Assembly: GCA_964019165.1 (NCBI GenBank) | Contig: OZ025276.1 | Span: 14,193,813 to 14,257,812 of the forward strand | Reading direction: 5' to 3' | Source of the DNA: Mastigias papua | Taxonomy: Eukaryota; Cnidaria; Scyphozoa; Rhizostomeae; Mastigiidae | Length of the DNA stretch: 64,000 nt | Part shown: positions 54,701-64,000 of the stretch, in pieces | How the letters are laid out: every line of letters starts with the position of its first letter | How positions within the stretch are numbered: position 1 is the first letter of the stretch | Made by a program: the position numbers and the translations under genes | Notes under the pieces: model-generated | The model's database searches: none | Told to the model about the DNA's origin: nothing | Seen by the model: the letters and a program-made list of their open reading frames with translations, nothing else

Positions 54701-57700
54701 GAGAGGACGATATGACACTATAATAAATGCAAAAAGAAAGACAAGACAATTTGAAATCATAATAAAGACAAAATGCAAGACAGGACAATACGACATCCCA
54801 AAAAAGGCAAAAGGCGAGAGAGGTCGATTTGGCACTATAATGAAGACAAAAAAAGGATAATGCAATATCACAGGAAAGGCAAGGTGCAACACAGGAGGAT
54901 ATGAAATAACAGCATAGGCACAGAGAATGAGAGAATCCCACGCAATAGAGAAACGCAATACTAAGTATTGATAAAGAACAAACACAAGAAATAGAGCTTT
55001 GAAGTTTTCTAGCACTCTCTATTTCGTCCAAGGCATCTGGCTACACTGACCTACACATCAGCGTTAGTAAACATGGCAGTCAATAGCATCATACCCACCA
55101 AATGTTTGCGAACTCCGATAAAGTCTATTTTCTCCCAACCTAATTGACCAATCATCATGCAAAATGGGTCTAGTCTCAGGATGTATGGTCACAATTAAGC
55201 ATGATGATTGGTCAGTTAGTTTGGGAGAAAATTGACCTTACAGAGCTATCAAACATTTGGCGGCTGTGCTGTAAACAGCAGTATTTCACTGTTGTAATCA
55301 TTAAATATGGATGAATGACACGTTAAAAAAAATTATTATTACGCCATGTGATTTATTTAATATATATGGGGCAGTGGTGATACTAAACGATTCCGACATG
55401 CAAAGAATAAGCTGAGATTAAATCACTAGGGGTCATTACTGACGAAGGACTCAGCCTGGGCGAGCAACGTAGCCAAGTGAAGTACTCAATATGTTCTTTC
55501 ACGGCTAATATAGCTGAAAAACAGTCTTTCGCAATCTCATCTGTAAAACCCATGCAAAGTCTTGAGGGAAAGTCACATTCGCTATGCAGATGTCAACAGG
55601 GTAAGCTTCAAAGCACGCAGTGGACTGTCTATAAAACAATCGAAATAGGTGCATTTTCATCGGAAGAAAGCAAAGCAGAAGGATCATCAACACAAGCAAA
55701 AAATCTTGCGCGTTGACAATCTACTAGTGTCATTTGAAAACTTCAAGGGGACACAAATTCACAAAGTGATTGCAAACAGAAAATCGTTTTAGATCTTAAT
55801 TTTCAAAACTTTACAGATTTCACTAGCATCAAAAACTTTCAGATCTCAATTTCCAACCTATAGGACAAGGCGGATAAAAACTGTATACAGATCCCACGAG
55901 GGAACTTTGATATTACTGCAAATAGATGATTCTCATACAATGCTCTTCTTTTCTGGAACAGAATCTCCTCGAAAACTAGCGAACTGGAAATGAGAGTTTC
56001 CAATGAGAGTTAAAGAATCTACTCCATGCCGAATTCAAAATGAAAATGAAAAGATGCTTGGTGAATGCACACTCATAACAGAACGTCACTGGAAGAAAAT
56101 GAACGGAAAAGTATGTTTTCAGTCATGCAAAATCATATAAGATTGTGTCCTATTTGGATCCAATCCATACTTTTTGTAAAATGAAATGGAATCGAGATTC
56201 TTACTTGTGTTATTCTCTTCCCGGTCCTGCTCATTCTCTGGCCTCGCATTCGGACCTGTATCCGACCAGTCACCACGCAGACGCAGTCGCTTTACGGGAG
56301 GCAAATTCTTCGACGGGTCATCGCTTGCGAAACCATTGGTTCCATATTGGGTGGCGTTTCTGTTGCCAAGTGTAGCACTCGATGATGAAACTCTCTGGAT
56401 GTTTGTTGAGAAGAGATACACGTAATCAGTGCAATAGCTGACCAGAATCTCACTGCCAGTTTCACTATAATTAGAATATGGAAACTTCAATCCATTTTCA
56501 AAATTCTCAACATAGACTTAAAAGCTCACTATGTCTAGGCAGTGTATAGTTCTTTATCTAACATAGGTGACCGCAATAACAGAAGAGAACTGGGAGCAAA
56601 GAGAAGTGGATTCTGAATATCTTGGAAGAAAAACAATTAAGGCCATAAGACCAAAGACGGCACAGGAAAAGTAAAAAGAAATCTTTATCTGTACAACAGG
56701 ACATATGGAAAAACCAAGGCAAAAATCTGGAATTCTCAAAGGGAAGTTCTTTTACTCTGATGCCAAAACATATAATGAGATTCCACGTAACATCAGAATG
56801 AGCCAATAATCTCCGTATTCAAAAAAGGCTTGAAGGAATTCCTACAAAGTTGATAGATTCCCAAAGTCCGGCCCCAAGGTAAAATAGCAAGATGTTTGTT
56901 TGTTTTTTTAAAGAGATGATTTATAGCAATAATAGTTTATTTATGCTGACAGAGTATTCGTGGACGAAAGCTATAAAGGGACGAAAAAATGAAAATGACA
57001 ACCAACTTATTACACAAGCCATCTGTCGTCGGTCACCTCCTAATTAATAATCATATAAAATCTGCAAATTGGTCGCATGTCGTAGATCCTTATAGCCATA
57101 AGGAGAGATTTGCCTGGGGACATACTTGTAACGCAGAGACGTTATTCGGCATGAAGATTTCTTTAACTGTGGTGGCTTCAAAATCGATATAATTCCGGAT
57201 TCGTATCTGCCACTTTTTGCCATGCGGCTCCGTTCCTTCCCAGTGGAAATTGCTCGCATGTCATAGATCCGAACGAAGCTATCTTCGCATCCTACAGCAA
57301 GGTGGTATGGTGTTAATGGGTTCACCATTATCGATGTATTCGCATTTGGCCTCTCAATGAGGATGTCCTTAAAAAGAGACAGGCAAAATCAAGCCTCATC
57401 TACGCCAAAGATTTCCAGCTATAGTTAATAGCTTTTGTCTACTGGAAAAATCGTATCATCCCCTCGCAACATAATTAAAGACTTATTTACTTAGAGTCAT
57501 CTGAGGTCAAGCCAAAGCATCTCGAAAGAACGAGCAATAAATGGAATATTGCAAGACAGGATGCTAAAACAAACATTATAAAGTCTAATAGTATATGCAA
57601 TGTAATTAAGCAAGTTATCGATTAGGTAAATAAATAAATAAGTAAATAAAATTCTGTAAGTTAAATAATCCCGTATATGACGCAAACTTCCAATCAAAAA

Positions 57701-60700
57701 TACTGTACTAGGAAAAAAACCTTCTAAATTCAATATCTTCAAAAATTCTTGAGAGAGTAACATGACTATTCCAAAATGGGTTTTAATCAAATTGATTTAA
57801 AATCTACTATCACTCACGTCTTTACATTCTTGACAATAACAATTGCACTTCACACGTAAATCAAAATGCCTGACTGTTCCATCTTCACCACAAGTCAAAA
57901 AAGAATTCGGATCACCTGGGATTATCGTAAGCTGCAAATGAAAAGAATCAAAATGAAAGAATAAAAGGGGTGCACGTATCTGGGGCTAGAGCACAGATAG
58001 CTCTTAGGGTAAGATCAATCCAAAGCAGAATTTCATATCTAGAAAGGATCGGAAGAAAGCAATGATCTTTATCAGACAATCCCTGATGCCCAAATAATGT
58101 CACAGTCCGCCATATGCGTTGAAGCGAGGCTACGAGCATCCTGCCAGAGTGTCTCTGATGGCTAAACTTTCCACTTTACCTACATTCTAAAGCAAATATA
58201 CTTTTCCTTCAAAAAACTAAGGTTCATATCTACTTTATGTAGAGAATCACATACTGCCTTGTATAGCCAGTTACAGATTTGAATAAAGGGACACAGAACT
58301 CGATAACATTATCTCTGATCGAACAATGTGTCATTTCAGCAGTCTCCTCCATTACGGCAAGATTATGCAAAAAGGGTAAAGGCTAGCCCCAGATCTGATT
58401 ATGTACGCTGGGGACCGCCTTTAGTGGGGGGGGGGACACTTATTCTGGACCGTCGGCATTATGAAGTGAGGTAGCCAGTCGCTTTCTTCGCCGCCTGTTT
58501 TACAAGGTTGTCACTCTACCATTCGGTCACTCACCCACATTATAAACATGTACGTAAGATTAACATCTAACCTCATATGTAGTCCCAGAATGGCAATTGA
58601 AGTAGTTCTGCCCGTGGTAAGTGTCAATGCCAACTTCATTGTAATGAATCATCCCTCCACCACAGCATGAAACAATCTCAAACGAACAAAAGAAGATATT
58701 CCTTAGTTGACGAACACAGTCAACAATTTGTATTTTATTAGAAACTTTGAGTAACCAATCTGTGGCTTACTGCGCGCTACACGAAAACAGTATTGCCAAT
58801 AAGCTGCTACTCAAGGATCACGTACTGATCTAATACTTCATGACAGGCGTCAGCCTAGTTCTTTCTCTGCCACCTTTCTCCCAAGTGTTGCCACTAGATG
58901 TATATTTGTGGCTGCTTGGCAGACAGTTAGATATGTGGGAAGGGAGAAGGGGGCGCTGGGCTACATGCAGTGGGTGAGGGTTTGAAGCCAGTGACCAATT
59001 GGAGGTATTAATCCATGTGTATCAAATGACGTGGGGTAGAAGGGTAGAAAGTGAATAAAATTAATGAATGGAAAAGAACTTCTAGAGAACTCACTTTCCT
59101 GTCAGCAGATGCAGGTAAGAATCTTGCACTGAAAATATTTGCACGGTGTCCAGATCTGATTGACTCCAAGAGCTTGTATGGTTAAAACAAAAAAAACATA
59201 GAACTGTTTACTAAGTAAAAAAGGTCTAAATCAGCAGATTTTGGTGTGAGCATAACTCATAAAACTTTTAATTCAACATTTAATTCAACATATTTCAACC
59301 TTTTGTTTTAAAAAACGGTGCCAATATAAGAATGGAGACAGTTTGTACACCATAGGTCCATTTTTGTCAAACTTCAGGCAATTCCCCTACAGTAGGAAGA
59401 CTGTGATTTTCTGGGGAAATGACAAACCGCAATAATCACAACATTTCTGGTCCATGTTGAAGGTTAGTCCTAGACAATATAGCATGTCTTTTGTGAACCA
59501 TTTGGTCTTCCTCTACATCAGTAAATACGTGACATAATGGTTTTATTCATGGGCTGCAAACTAACATCTAATGATGCCAGCTAGTTTCCACCCAAAATAT
59601 TTTCAGTTTGCTTTGGTGTGGGGGATCTCTTTCACTGAATTTAATAAAAAGGGGAACAGCACAGAAAAGTTTGGAAGCAGGGCCACAGGCACTACATGGA
59701 AGAATGTAAGAGTAACTAGTCAGCAACAAAACTAGGTCCTTTATGGTTTGCTACTTAAACATTGCAGTGCAAATAAAGAAAACATACCTTATTTCTGCCA
59801 ACATCATAAATGTTTAAATGGCAATCATCTGAGCCAGATAAAATCTTGTCCCCACTTTCATTCCATGCAATAGTGTTTACCTGCATACAGAATACAAAAT
59901 AATTATCTTCACACAATTCAGAACATTAGGAACAGGCACACTGAGTAACAGAATAGATGAGGAATCTAAAAGCTATTGTCAAGGGTGCTCACAGCATGGG
60001 GGGATGGGATGATTGTCTTCTATGCCCTCAACCCATGGGGGCAAAATCTCCTACAACACATTTCCAGTGCTAGAAGAGTATGTGACACTCAAATTGCATC
60101 TTTTATGGCCCATAAACCAATTCTACTCCTTTTGCACCTTTACTGTGCAGGCATAAATGGCTATAGTTCCTCAAAATCCTCAAATTAGCTCCCATGGGGG
60201 CTTATTTGTTTATCATAGTTTTTAGATGGGGGTTATTTTAGGAGAGGGTATATTCAAGGGTAGGACTTATACAATTATCAGAAAAATACCACAAAATCTT
60301 ATTTCCAAAATTCTTCTTCTCCATTACATGAAAAAACATACTAGATACAAACATAAGTCATCATTATACAATAGTCGTGAAATAGAGGTTTGTCCCATGT
60401 ATGAGTCCATACATTGGGGAGTGCCTCTTAAAGAGGACAAATATCCTGAGCCATTGGCATAGTGAGGTGGCGTGGACAGTGTCTTTCAGTGTACATTTAT
60501 TCATTTCCCCAGTGTTACCACAAGGTACCCATTTGCTACTGGGTGGACAGTGAGCAAGAACCTCAACTATGATCTGAGGGTTTGGTTCAAATCAATGGTG
60601 TTCTGCTCAGCATTTAAGTGTGCTAACCATTTGGTCACTTGCCAATATAGGTAATATAGTAGTTATTTGTTGTATGCAAAGTTACTTTGAAATTCAGTGA

Positions 60701-62778
60701 TAGATATGCCAAGAGAAAAGTGAATGTGCTCAAGGGCTGTTGAATAAGAATAAACATTCTAAACCAAGGAGTGGTCTCACAATCACACCTCCCCACACAA
60801 GGAACATAATTTCTGAGTCTGATATGCGATTACTTACACAACCATCATGACCAGTGAGGATTCTCCACTTGCCAAGCTTCCTGATGAAATCAGTGCTCCC
60901 TGAAAAATTCAACAAAACATGAAAATTGTCAGTTCTCATCTTCCTACCATTAATTCAAAGAGTAGGAAAGTTCAAAAACTATAAATAACATGAAAATTGT
61001 CAGTTCTCATCTTCCTACCATCAATTCAAAGAGTGGGAAAGTTAAAAAACTATAAATGCTGGACTAGCCAATAACCCAACATCACACCAATCTGTCCTGT
61101 TTCTGGGGGCTAAGCCAAGTAGCACATGGCTAATGAATATCTTCCCTGAGCCACTGTGGATGCTTCTAGATGCACACATGCAGGCCCAAAATTAGGGGGG
61201 AATGCATGGGGGCATCACACCCCCTGGCAAAAAAATTCCACTGGAAAAACTTGCATTCAGTGTGCAAACCTTATGACTTTTCACTAAATACTATGGCTCA
61301 TTGTCACATATTGCAACTGTCAAAGAAATCACAAATAGGTGATTAGTTTGCTGTCACAGGGTAGGGATACTATTGGCAATACTAGAAGTGTGTTGAAAGG
61401 TGTTAGCTGTGCTATCAGAAACTACACCCATTCCTTTGATACCACACCCATGTTGATGGCAACATATTATTTCATATCCCCCAGAAGCATAATTTTTCCT
61501 ACCATCTTGCTCATACACTATGCCTTAGTAAATAGCTCTTCAGCAACACAAACATTTTTATAAGAAAGTATTTTTTGGTCCAGTACTGAAACTGTCTTAG
61601 CTTTTCATGATTTATTTCTGAAGCTCTCTTAGGATTTTCTGTGCAAGGATGTTCAAGTCTGCATAATACCACACTGCTACACAGACAATGCACAAACAAA
61701 ACACATGAATACATATATTAAAACAACACATCTGTGCAAAATAAAAAAGAGATTAAATTTGTAGGGCATTGATAGTGGAATTATTAAGGTATATACTTAT
61801 TAGTTAAATCAACTTTCCTAGATTTCAAAAATTTAGCATTGACTGTTATTGATTTGTATTTTTAGCCTCTTATGAACCACTTTCTGATATAAATTATAAA
61901 TATAAATGTTAGTAAATTACTTCCCATACAACTTTAGCACTCAACCTTCACAATGTGTCAGAATTGATCAAATATGATCTTCACCAAACCAATATCAAAG
62001 AATGCAAATGGGTTGACACATTGAAATAGATAAAAATACCTCCTTCAATGATCCATCTTACCAGCTTTGGCAGTCAAGAAATCACTAATCTGCAACAATT
62101 ACAGATTAAATATACCAGCTGCAACTGGCTACAGGAGCCTTAGATCTGATTCTCTCAGAAAATCTCTCAGTCACTGTAGTGTTGTCCAGAGAGGCATATC
62201 ACTTGAAGCTACTAAATACCCTACTCATTTGTCCAGATGCTAGGCCAAATATTCATACGAGGAAAAAACGGCAGCTTAACTCACTTTCTGGCAATTGTTT
62301 TCACAGCAAGATCAAAACGACATTTTCAAATGGTTGCAAATTGCTCTACGGTACACGTATTTCCGTCGCATTGACGATAGAAAATCAAGGTGCGCAGGTG
62401 CTTGTCGATGTAGAACTGATTAGGCATTAAAATAAATACTAGCTGTGATTGTAAAATGATATGAAGGGTATTTCAGCCATTTCCGTTGGGAGAACATAAT
62501 TATATCAATCAAGAACGTCTTCTACGTCTTCTGCAATTTGCTAACTGTACTCAGCTAGTCTTTAGTTGAAATAGTAACAAAGACCACTGGATGCTTCATG
62601 AAAAGTAATACCTCTGTTTTGAAGACTTCAAAATAGTAAACATGTAGCATTAACTGATATGAAAGTAAAAAGGAGTCTTAATACCTCTTGCAGTGTTCAG
62701 AAGTCTCATTGGTGCCGCAGCTCCGAGTTGACGACTTTGAATCTGTGTAAAAATGGCGCCACTATCTTTCACCGGCAT
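49207..62778 (-). CDS. DCAF6: DCAF6 (NRIP/IQWD1) homologue, 13 exons
   Basis: WD40 substrate receptor of the CUL4-DDB1 ubiquitin ligase family. Exons 5'->3': 62685-62778, 60838-60899, 59788-59880, 59095-59172, 58572-58676, 57818-57931, 57126-57367, 56205-56464, 52898-54660, 51901-52057, 51336-51421, 50123-50225, 49207-49265; 3216 nt, 1071 aa, all phases matching. N-terminal WD repeats include [35 protein letters not shown] and [13 protein letters not shown]. Next comes [20 protein letters not shown], a DCAF6 hallmark, then [18 protein letters not shown]. The 1763-nt exon encodes a long acidic, Ser-rich linker and ends with an IQ motif, [11 protein letters not shown] (about 894-904), and [10 protein letters not shown]. 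The C-terminal WD repeats include [17 protein letters not shown] and [12 protein letters not shown], then [14 protein letters not shown]. Human DCAF6 is about 860 aa; the extra length is in the linker. The start ATG gives MPVKDSG. Transcribed divergently from prefoldin 3. Confidence 0.95.
49927..50077. mobile_element. ~151-bp MITE copy A in DCAF6 intron
   Basis: The left end AGCATAGCCGCCAAACGT and the right end ACATTTGACGGCTACGCT are inverted copies. The inside holds GCATGCTGATTGGTCAGCTA and GGTTGGGAGAAAA, shared with the element at 55090-55270. It is a member of the same small non-autonomous family. Confidence 0.7.
51676..51857. repeat. (AATC)n microsatellite
   Basis: About forty imperfect AATC/AATG tetramers in a DCAF6 intron, the cleanest run being about 51720-51770. 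Confidence 0.92.
54664..54950. repeat. 39-bp degenerate minisatellite in DCAF6 intron, open in exon frame
   Basis: About seven units of ~39 bp follow one another, each with a version of ATATGACATCACAATAAAGG and GCAAGAGAGGAC. On the minus strand the unit is 13 codons. It has no stop in the frame that continues into the exon 52898-54660, so the intron reads as a hydrophobic repeat ([14 protein letters not shown]) joined to the acidic linker. The exon's acceptor at 54660/54661 is nevertheless the expected one, because splicing there gives the conserved SLMQRISD. Confidence 0.8.
55090..55270. mobile_element. ~180-bp MITE copy B in DCAF6 intron
   Basis: Arms 55096-55160 and 55199-55263 are inverted copies over about 60 nt. 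They share ACCAAATGTTTG ends, TTTTCTCCCAACCTAATTGA and CCAATCATCATGC. The core of each arm matches the element at 49927-50077. It is a non-autonomous fold-back-type MITE. Confidence 0.75.
58374..58537 (-). mobile_element. SINE copy with internal deletion
   Basis: It matches the SINE at 30368-30639 at its tail side (GGACACTTATTCTGGACCGTC) and its head side (CATTCGGTCACTCACCC) but lacks about 100 bp in between, including the B box. It is diverged, hence old, and intronic in DCAF6. Confidence 0.65.
58842..58935 (-). mobile_element. SINE body fragment
   Basis: It shares the CCAAGTGTTGCCAC...GCTGCTTGG...ACAGT order with the SINE body at 30368-30639 but lacks both ends. It is a diverged fragment in a DCAF6 intron. 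Confidence 0.5.
59979..60175. repeat. Dispersed repeat copy 2 (intronic)
   Basis: This is the partner of the repeat at 43090-43490: TCAAGGGTGCTCACAGCATG, CCATGGGGGCAAAATC, then TTTACTGTGCAGGCATAAAT. It is more compact than the first copy. Confidence 0.45.
60379..60643 (-). mobile_element. Near-full-length diverged SINE copy
   Basis: It aligns along the whole SINE at 30368-30639, including CCCCAGTGTTACCACAAGG, TACCCATTTGCTACTGGG and the head GGCAAGTGACCAAATGG (minus strand). The B box is decayed (GATTTGAACC). It sits in a DCAF6 intron near the second exon. Confidence 0.75.
60917..61056. repeat. 71-bp tandem duplication beside DCAF6 exon 2
   Basis: The segment starting ACATGAAAATTGTCAGTTCT is repeated at 60917 and 60988 with a few differences. 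It begins 18 nt upstream of the acceptor of the exon at 60838-60899, so it contains or abuts the likely branch-point region. Confidence 0.85.
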
Positions 62779-63579
62779 TTTGAATCGTTGTATCTTTCAG
62801 AGATCAAAATACTTAATTTCGTTGTTTCGATTGACAGCTGTAAGAGTCACAGCAACTGCGCCATGTCTTAATAATAAATTTCATTTTGTTTTTGTCAGAG
62901 TGATATCGAGATAAAATGCTAGGCAGTGTCAGGAATCCTACGCATGGCTTGTTACTTGACAGGGTCATCAGCTGATGATCAGTCAGCTGAAAAGGTGACT
63001 AGAGTATGTACTGTGGTGGTCACTCCCTGCAACGTTTGTGCAGTCGCTTCCAGCTACTTTTGTGGTACTTTATAGCTACATTGGCGGTCATTCTCAGTCC
63101 ACTCCTGAGTAGTAGGTTGGATTACTTCCGTCTACTTCGGCGATCACTTCCAGCAACTTTGGTTTGCCTACCGCCGCTTTGATGGCTACTCCCAATTGAT
63201 GGGTATCATCAGTTCCAGGTAAATTACTGGTTCCTCCTGATAAGTAGGCGTGGACATTTCCGATTATAGTGGTGGTCAGCCCCAGGTACAAAAGTGGTCA
63301 CTCCCGGTCGCGTCGGTACAGCTGTTCTCTTACCTTCCATTCACCCAAAAAATAATGAGATAGGGTGACTTGCATGAATATGTTGCAAGGATCCGCAGTC
63401 TGATGACAATTCGACTGGGCATTTTACTTCCTCTTCTTTGTTCATAGGGCCAACACTTGAATCACTTTTTCCTACAGAAATTGGGTTTGGTGGCTTGCTC
63501 CCATCTGTTCCACTGATCTGTTCTCTACAGCCTCGTTTATCTCCAAAGTTTCTTATATACTTCTTACCAAAATTACAAC
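62779..63579. promoter_or_regulatory. Shared intergenic region of divergent DCAF6 and prefoldin 3 genes
   Basis: The start codons of the two divergent genes are 801 bp apart, an arrangement often driven by a bidirectional promoter. I saw no clear TATA box at either side. The middle (about 63010-63310) is a degenerate short minisatellite. Promoter function is inferred from layout only. Confidence 0.4.
63010..63310. repeat. Degenerate ~30-bp minisatellite between DCAF6 and prefoldin 3
   Basis: Variants of GGCGATCACTTCCAGCAACT recur about ten times (for example TGGTCACTCCCTGCAACGTT, CGCTTCCAGCTACTTTTGTG, GGTCATTCTCAG, GGTCACTCCCGGTCGCGTCG), spaced roughly 27-33 bp. The minus-strand open frame over it is a by-product. 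Confidence 0.65.
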
Positions 63580-63660
63580 ATGGCGGATGACAAAGTACAA
63601 GCAGCTGTTGACGAACTTGGGAAAAAGAAGCACAGGGGAATCCCAGAAGCTATTTTCTTG
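63580..63660 (+). CDS. VBP1: Prefoldin subunit 3 (VBP1), first exon only
   Basis: The ATG at 63580 opens 27 codons ending GKKKHRGIPEAIFL, followed directly by GT (GTGTTT) at 63661. The family's N-terminus reads ...GIPEAVF(V/L)EDVD, so the next exon should begin with Glu-Asp-Val-Asp and lies beyond the window. Prefoldin 3 is one of six subunits of the cytosolic chaperone that hands unfolded actin and tubulin to CCT. The remaining 160 or so residues are not here. The exon is phase 0. The donor is weaker than the usual GTAAGT/GTATGT, so the exact end has some doubt. The ATG lies in an ACAACATGGCGGA context, typical of a metazoan start. Confidence 0.82.
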
Positions 63661-64000
63661 GTGTTTATTATATCTTATCTTTGTGTAGAAACAATTTAAT
63701 GTACTTTGATGAACATATAGGCATTATATACATTGGTTAAACATAATTTGGCAGCGTAGGCCCAGGAAGCGAGCCTGACTGCAGTGCGCCGACTGCAAAG
63801 TATGACCTTTTTTGACGAGGTCTGGAGTATGCACGAGCAAATGGTCGTGTGCAAGTGTATACTTTGTCTCAAGTGTGCATTCAAGTGTGGTTTAACTTCT
63901 TGGCTTACAGAGTAAAAAAGGTTTAGTTATTTTCTGCTGGTTTTTCTCACCAGCATACATTTCATGTTCAACACCCTGGCACGCCCATTTCTGGTTGTGA
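63661..64000 (+). other. Prefoldin 3 intron 1 (start)
   Basis: I see no further exon. Sequence matching the expected EDVD-like continuation is absent up to the window end. Confidence 0.5.

Noticed and set aside
54627..55031. 134-codon Cys/Leu-rich minus-strand frame
   Set aside because: An alternate frame of the 39-bp minisatellite. The open-frame effect is due to the repeat period, and the conserved DCAF6 splice site argues for an intron.
63094..63291. 65-codon minus-strand frame
   Set aside because: It falls in the degenerate ~30-bp minisatellite and has no independent support.

Overview
This is a eukaryotic, metazoan window. Every recognisable gene is split into many short exons (mostly 50-300 nt) with GT-AG introns. 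The rest is AT-rich and crowded with microsatellites, MITE-like inverted repeats and a tRNA-derived SINE. The genes (metazoan Ras-like GTPase, malic enzyme, Tat-SF1, DCAF6, prefoldin 3) together with a cholesterol-oxidase-type GMC oxidoreductase suggest an invertebrate, probably marine. The species cannot be fixed from the sequence.

Layout. 806-4937 (-): most of a GMC/cholesterol-oxidase-like flavoprotein; its first exon and C-terminal part are not found. 4938-10241: intergenic, with a small MITE and a ~155-bp minisatellite that carries an insertion. 10242-14001 (+): a complete four-exon Ras-like GTPase with a degenerate switch II. 14751-23409 (-): a complete twelve-exon NADP-type malic enzyme with a likely mitochondrial leader, convergent with the GTPase gene. 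23903-24415 (-): an unrecognised protein-like frame broken by one TGA. 24416-38649: no gene I can support; it holds long (AT)n, (CA)n and (CAGT)n tracts, a ~630-bp imperfect palindrome, a SINE with a 12-bp target duplication, nested tandem duplications and two large inverted-repeat elements. 38650-47434 (-): a twelve-exon Tat-SF1 (HTATSF1/Cus2) homologue. 48611-48903: a Harbinger-like MITE. 49207-62778 (-): a thirteen-exon DCAF6 (NRIP/IQWD1) homologue with a very large acidic exon. 63580-63660 (+): the first exon of prefoldin subunit 3 (VBP1), divergent from DCAF6 across ~800 bp that probably holds both promoters.

The exon models of malic enzyme, the GTPase, Tat-SF1 and DCAF6 were built by hand. 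Each gives an uninterrupted reading frame across all junctions (627, 271, 460 and 1071 aa), which is strong internal support. The genes are ordinary chromosomal neighbours with unrelated jobs (NADPH supply, signalling, U2 snRNP splicing, CUL4 ubiquitin ligase targeting, tubulin/actin chaperoning), not an operon or cluster. I saw no clear new multi-gene system. The most unusual items are the catalytically odd GTPase, the broken frame at 23903-24415, the 39-bp minisatellite intron that stays open into the DCAF6 exon, the large palindrome, and the SINE family.
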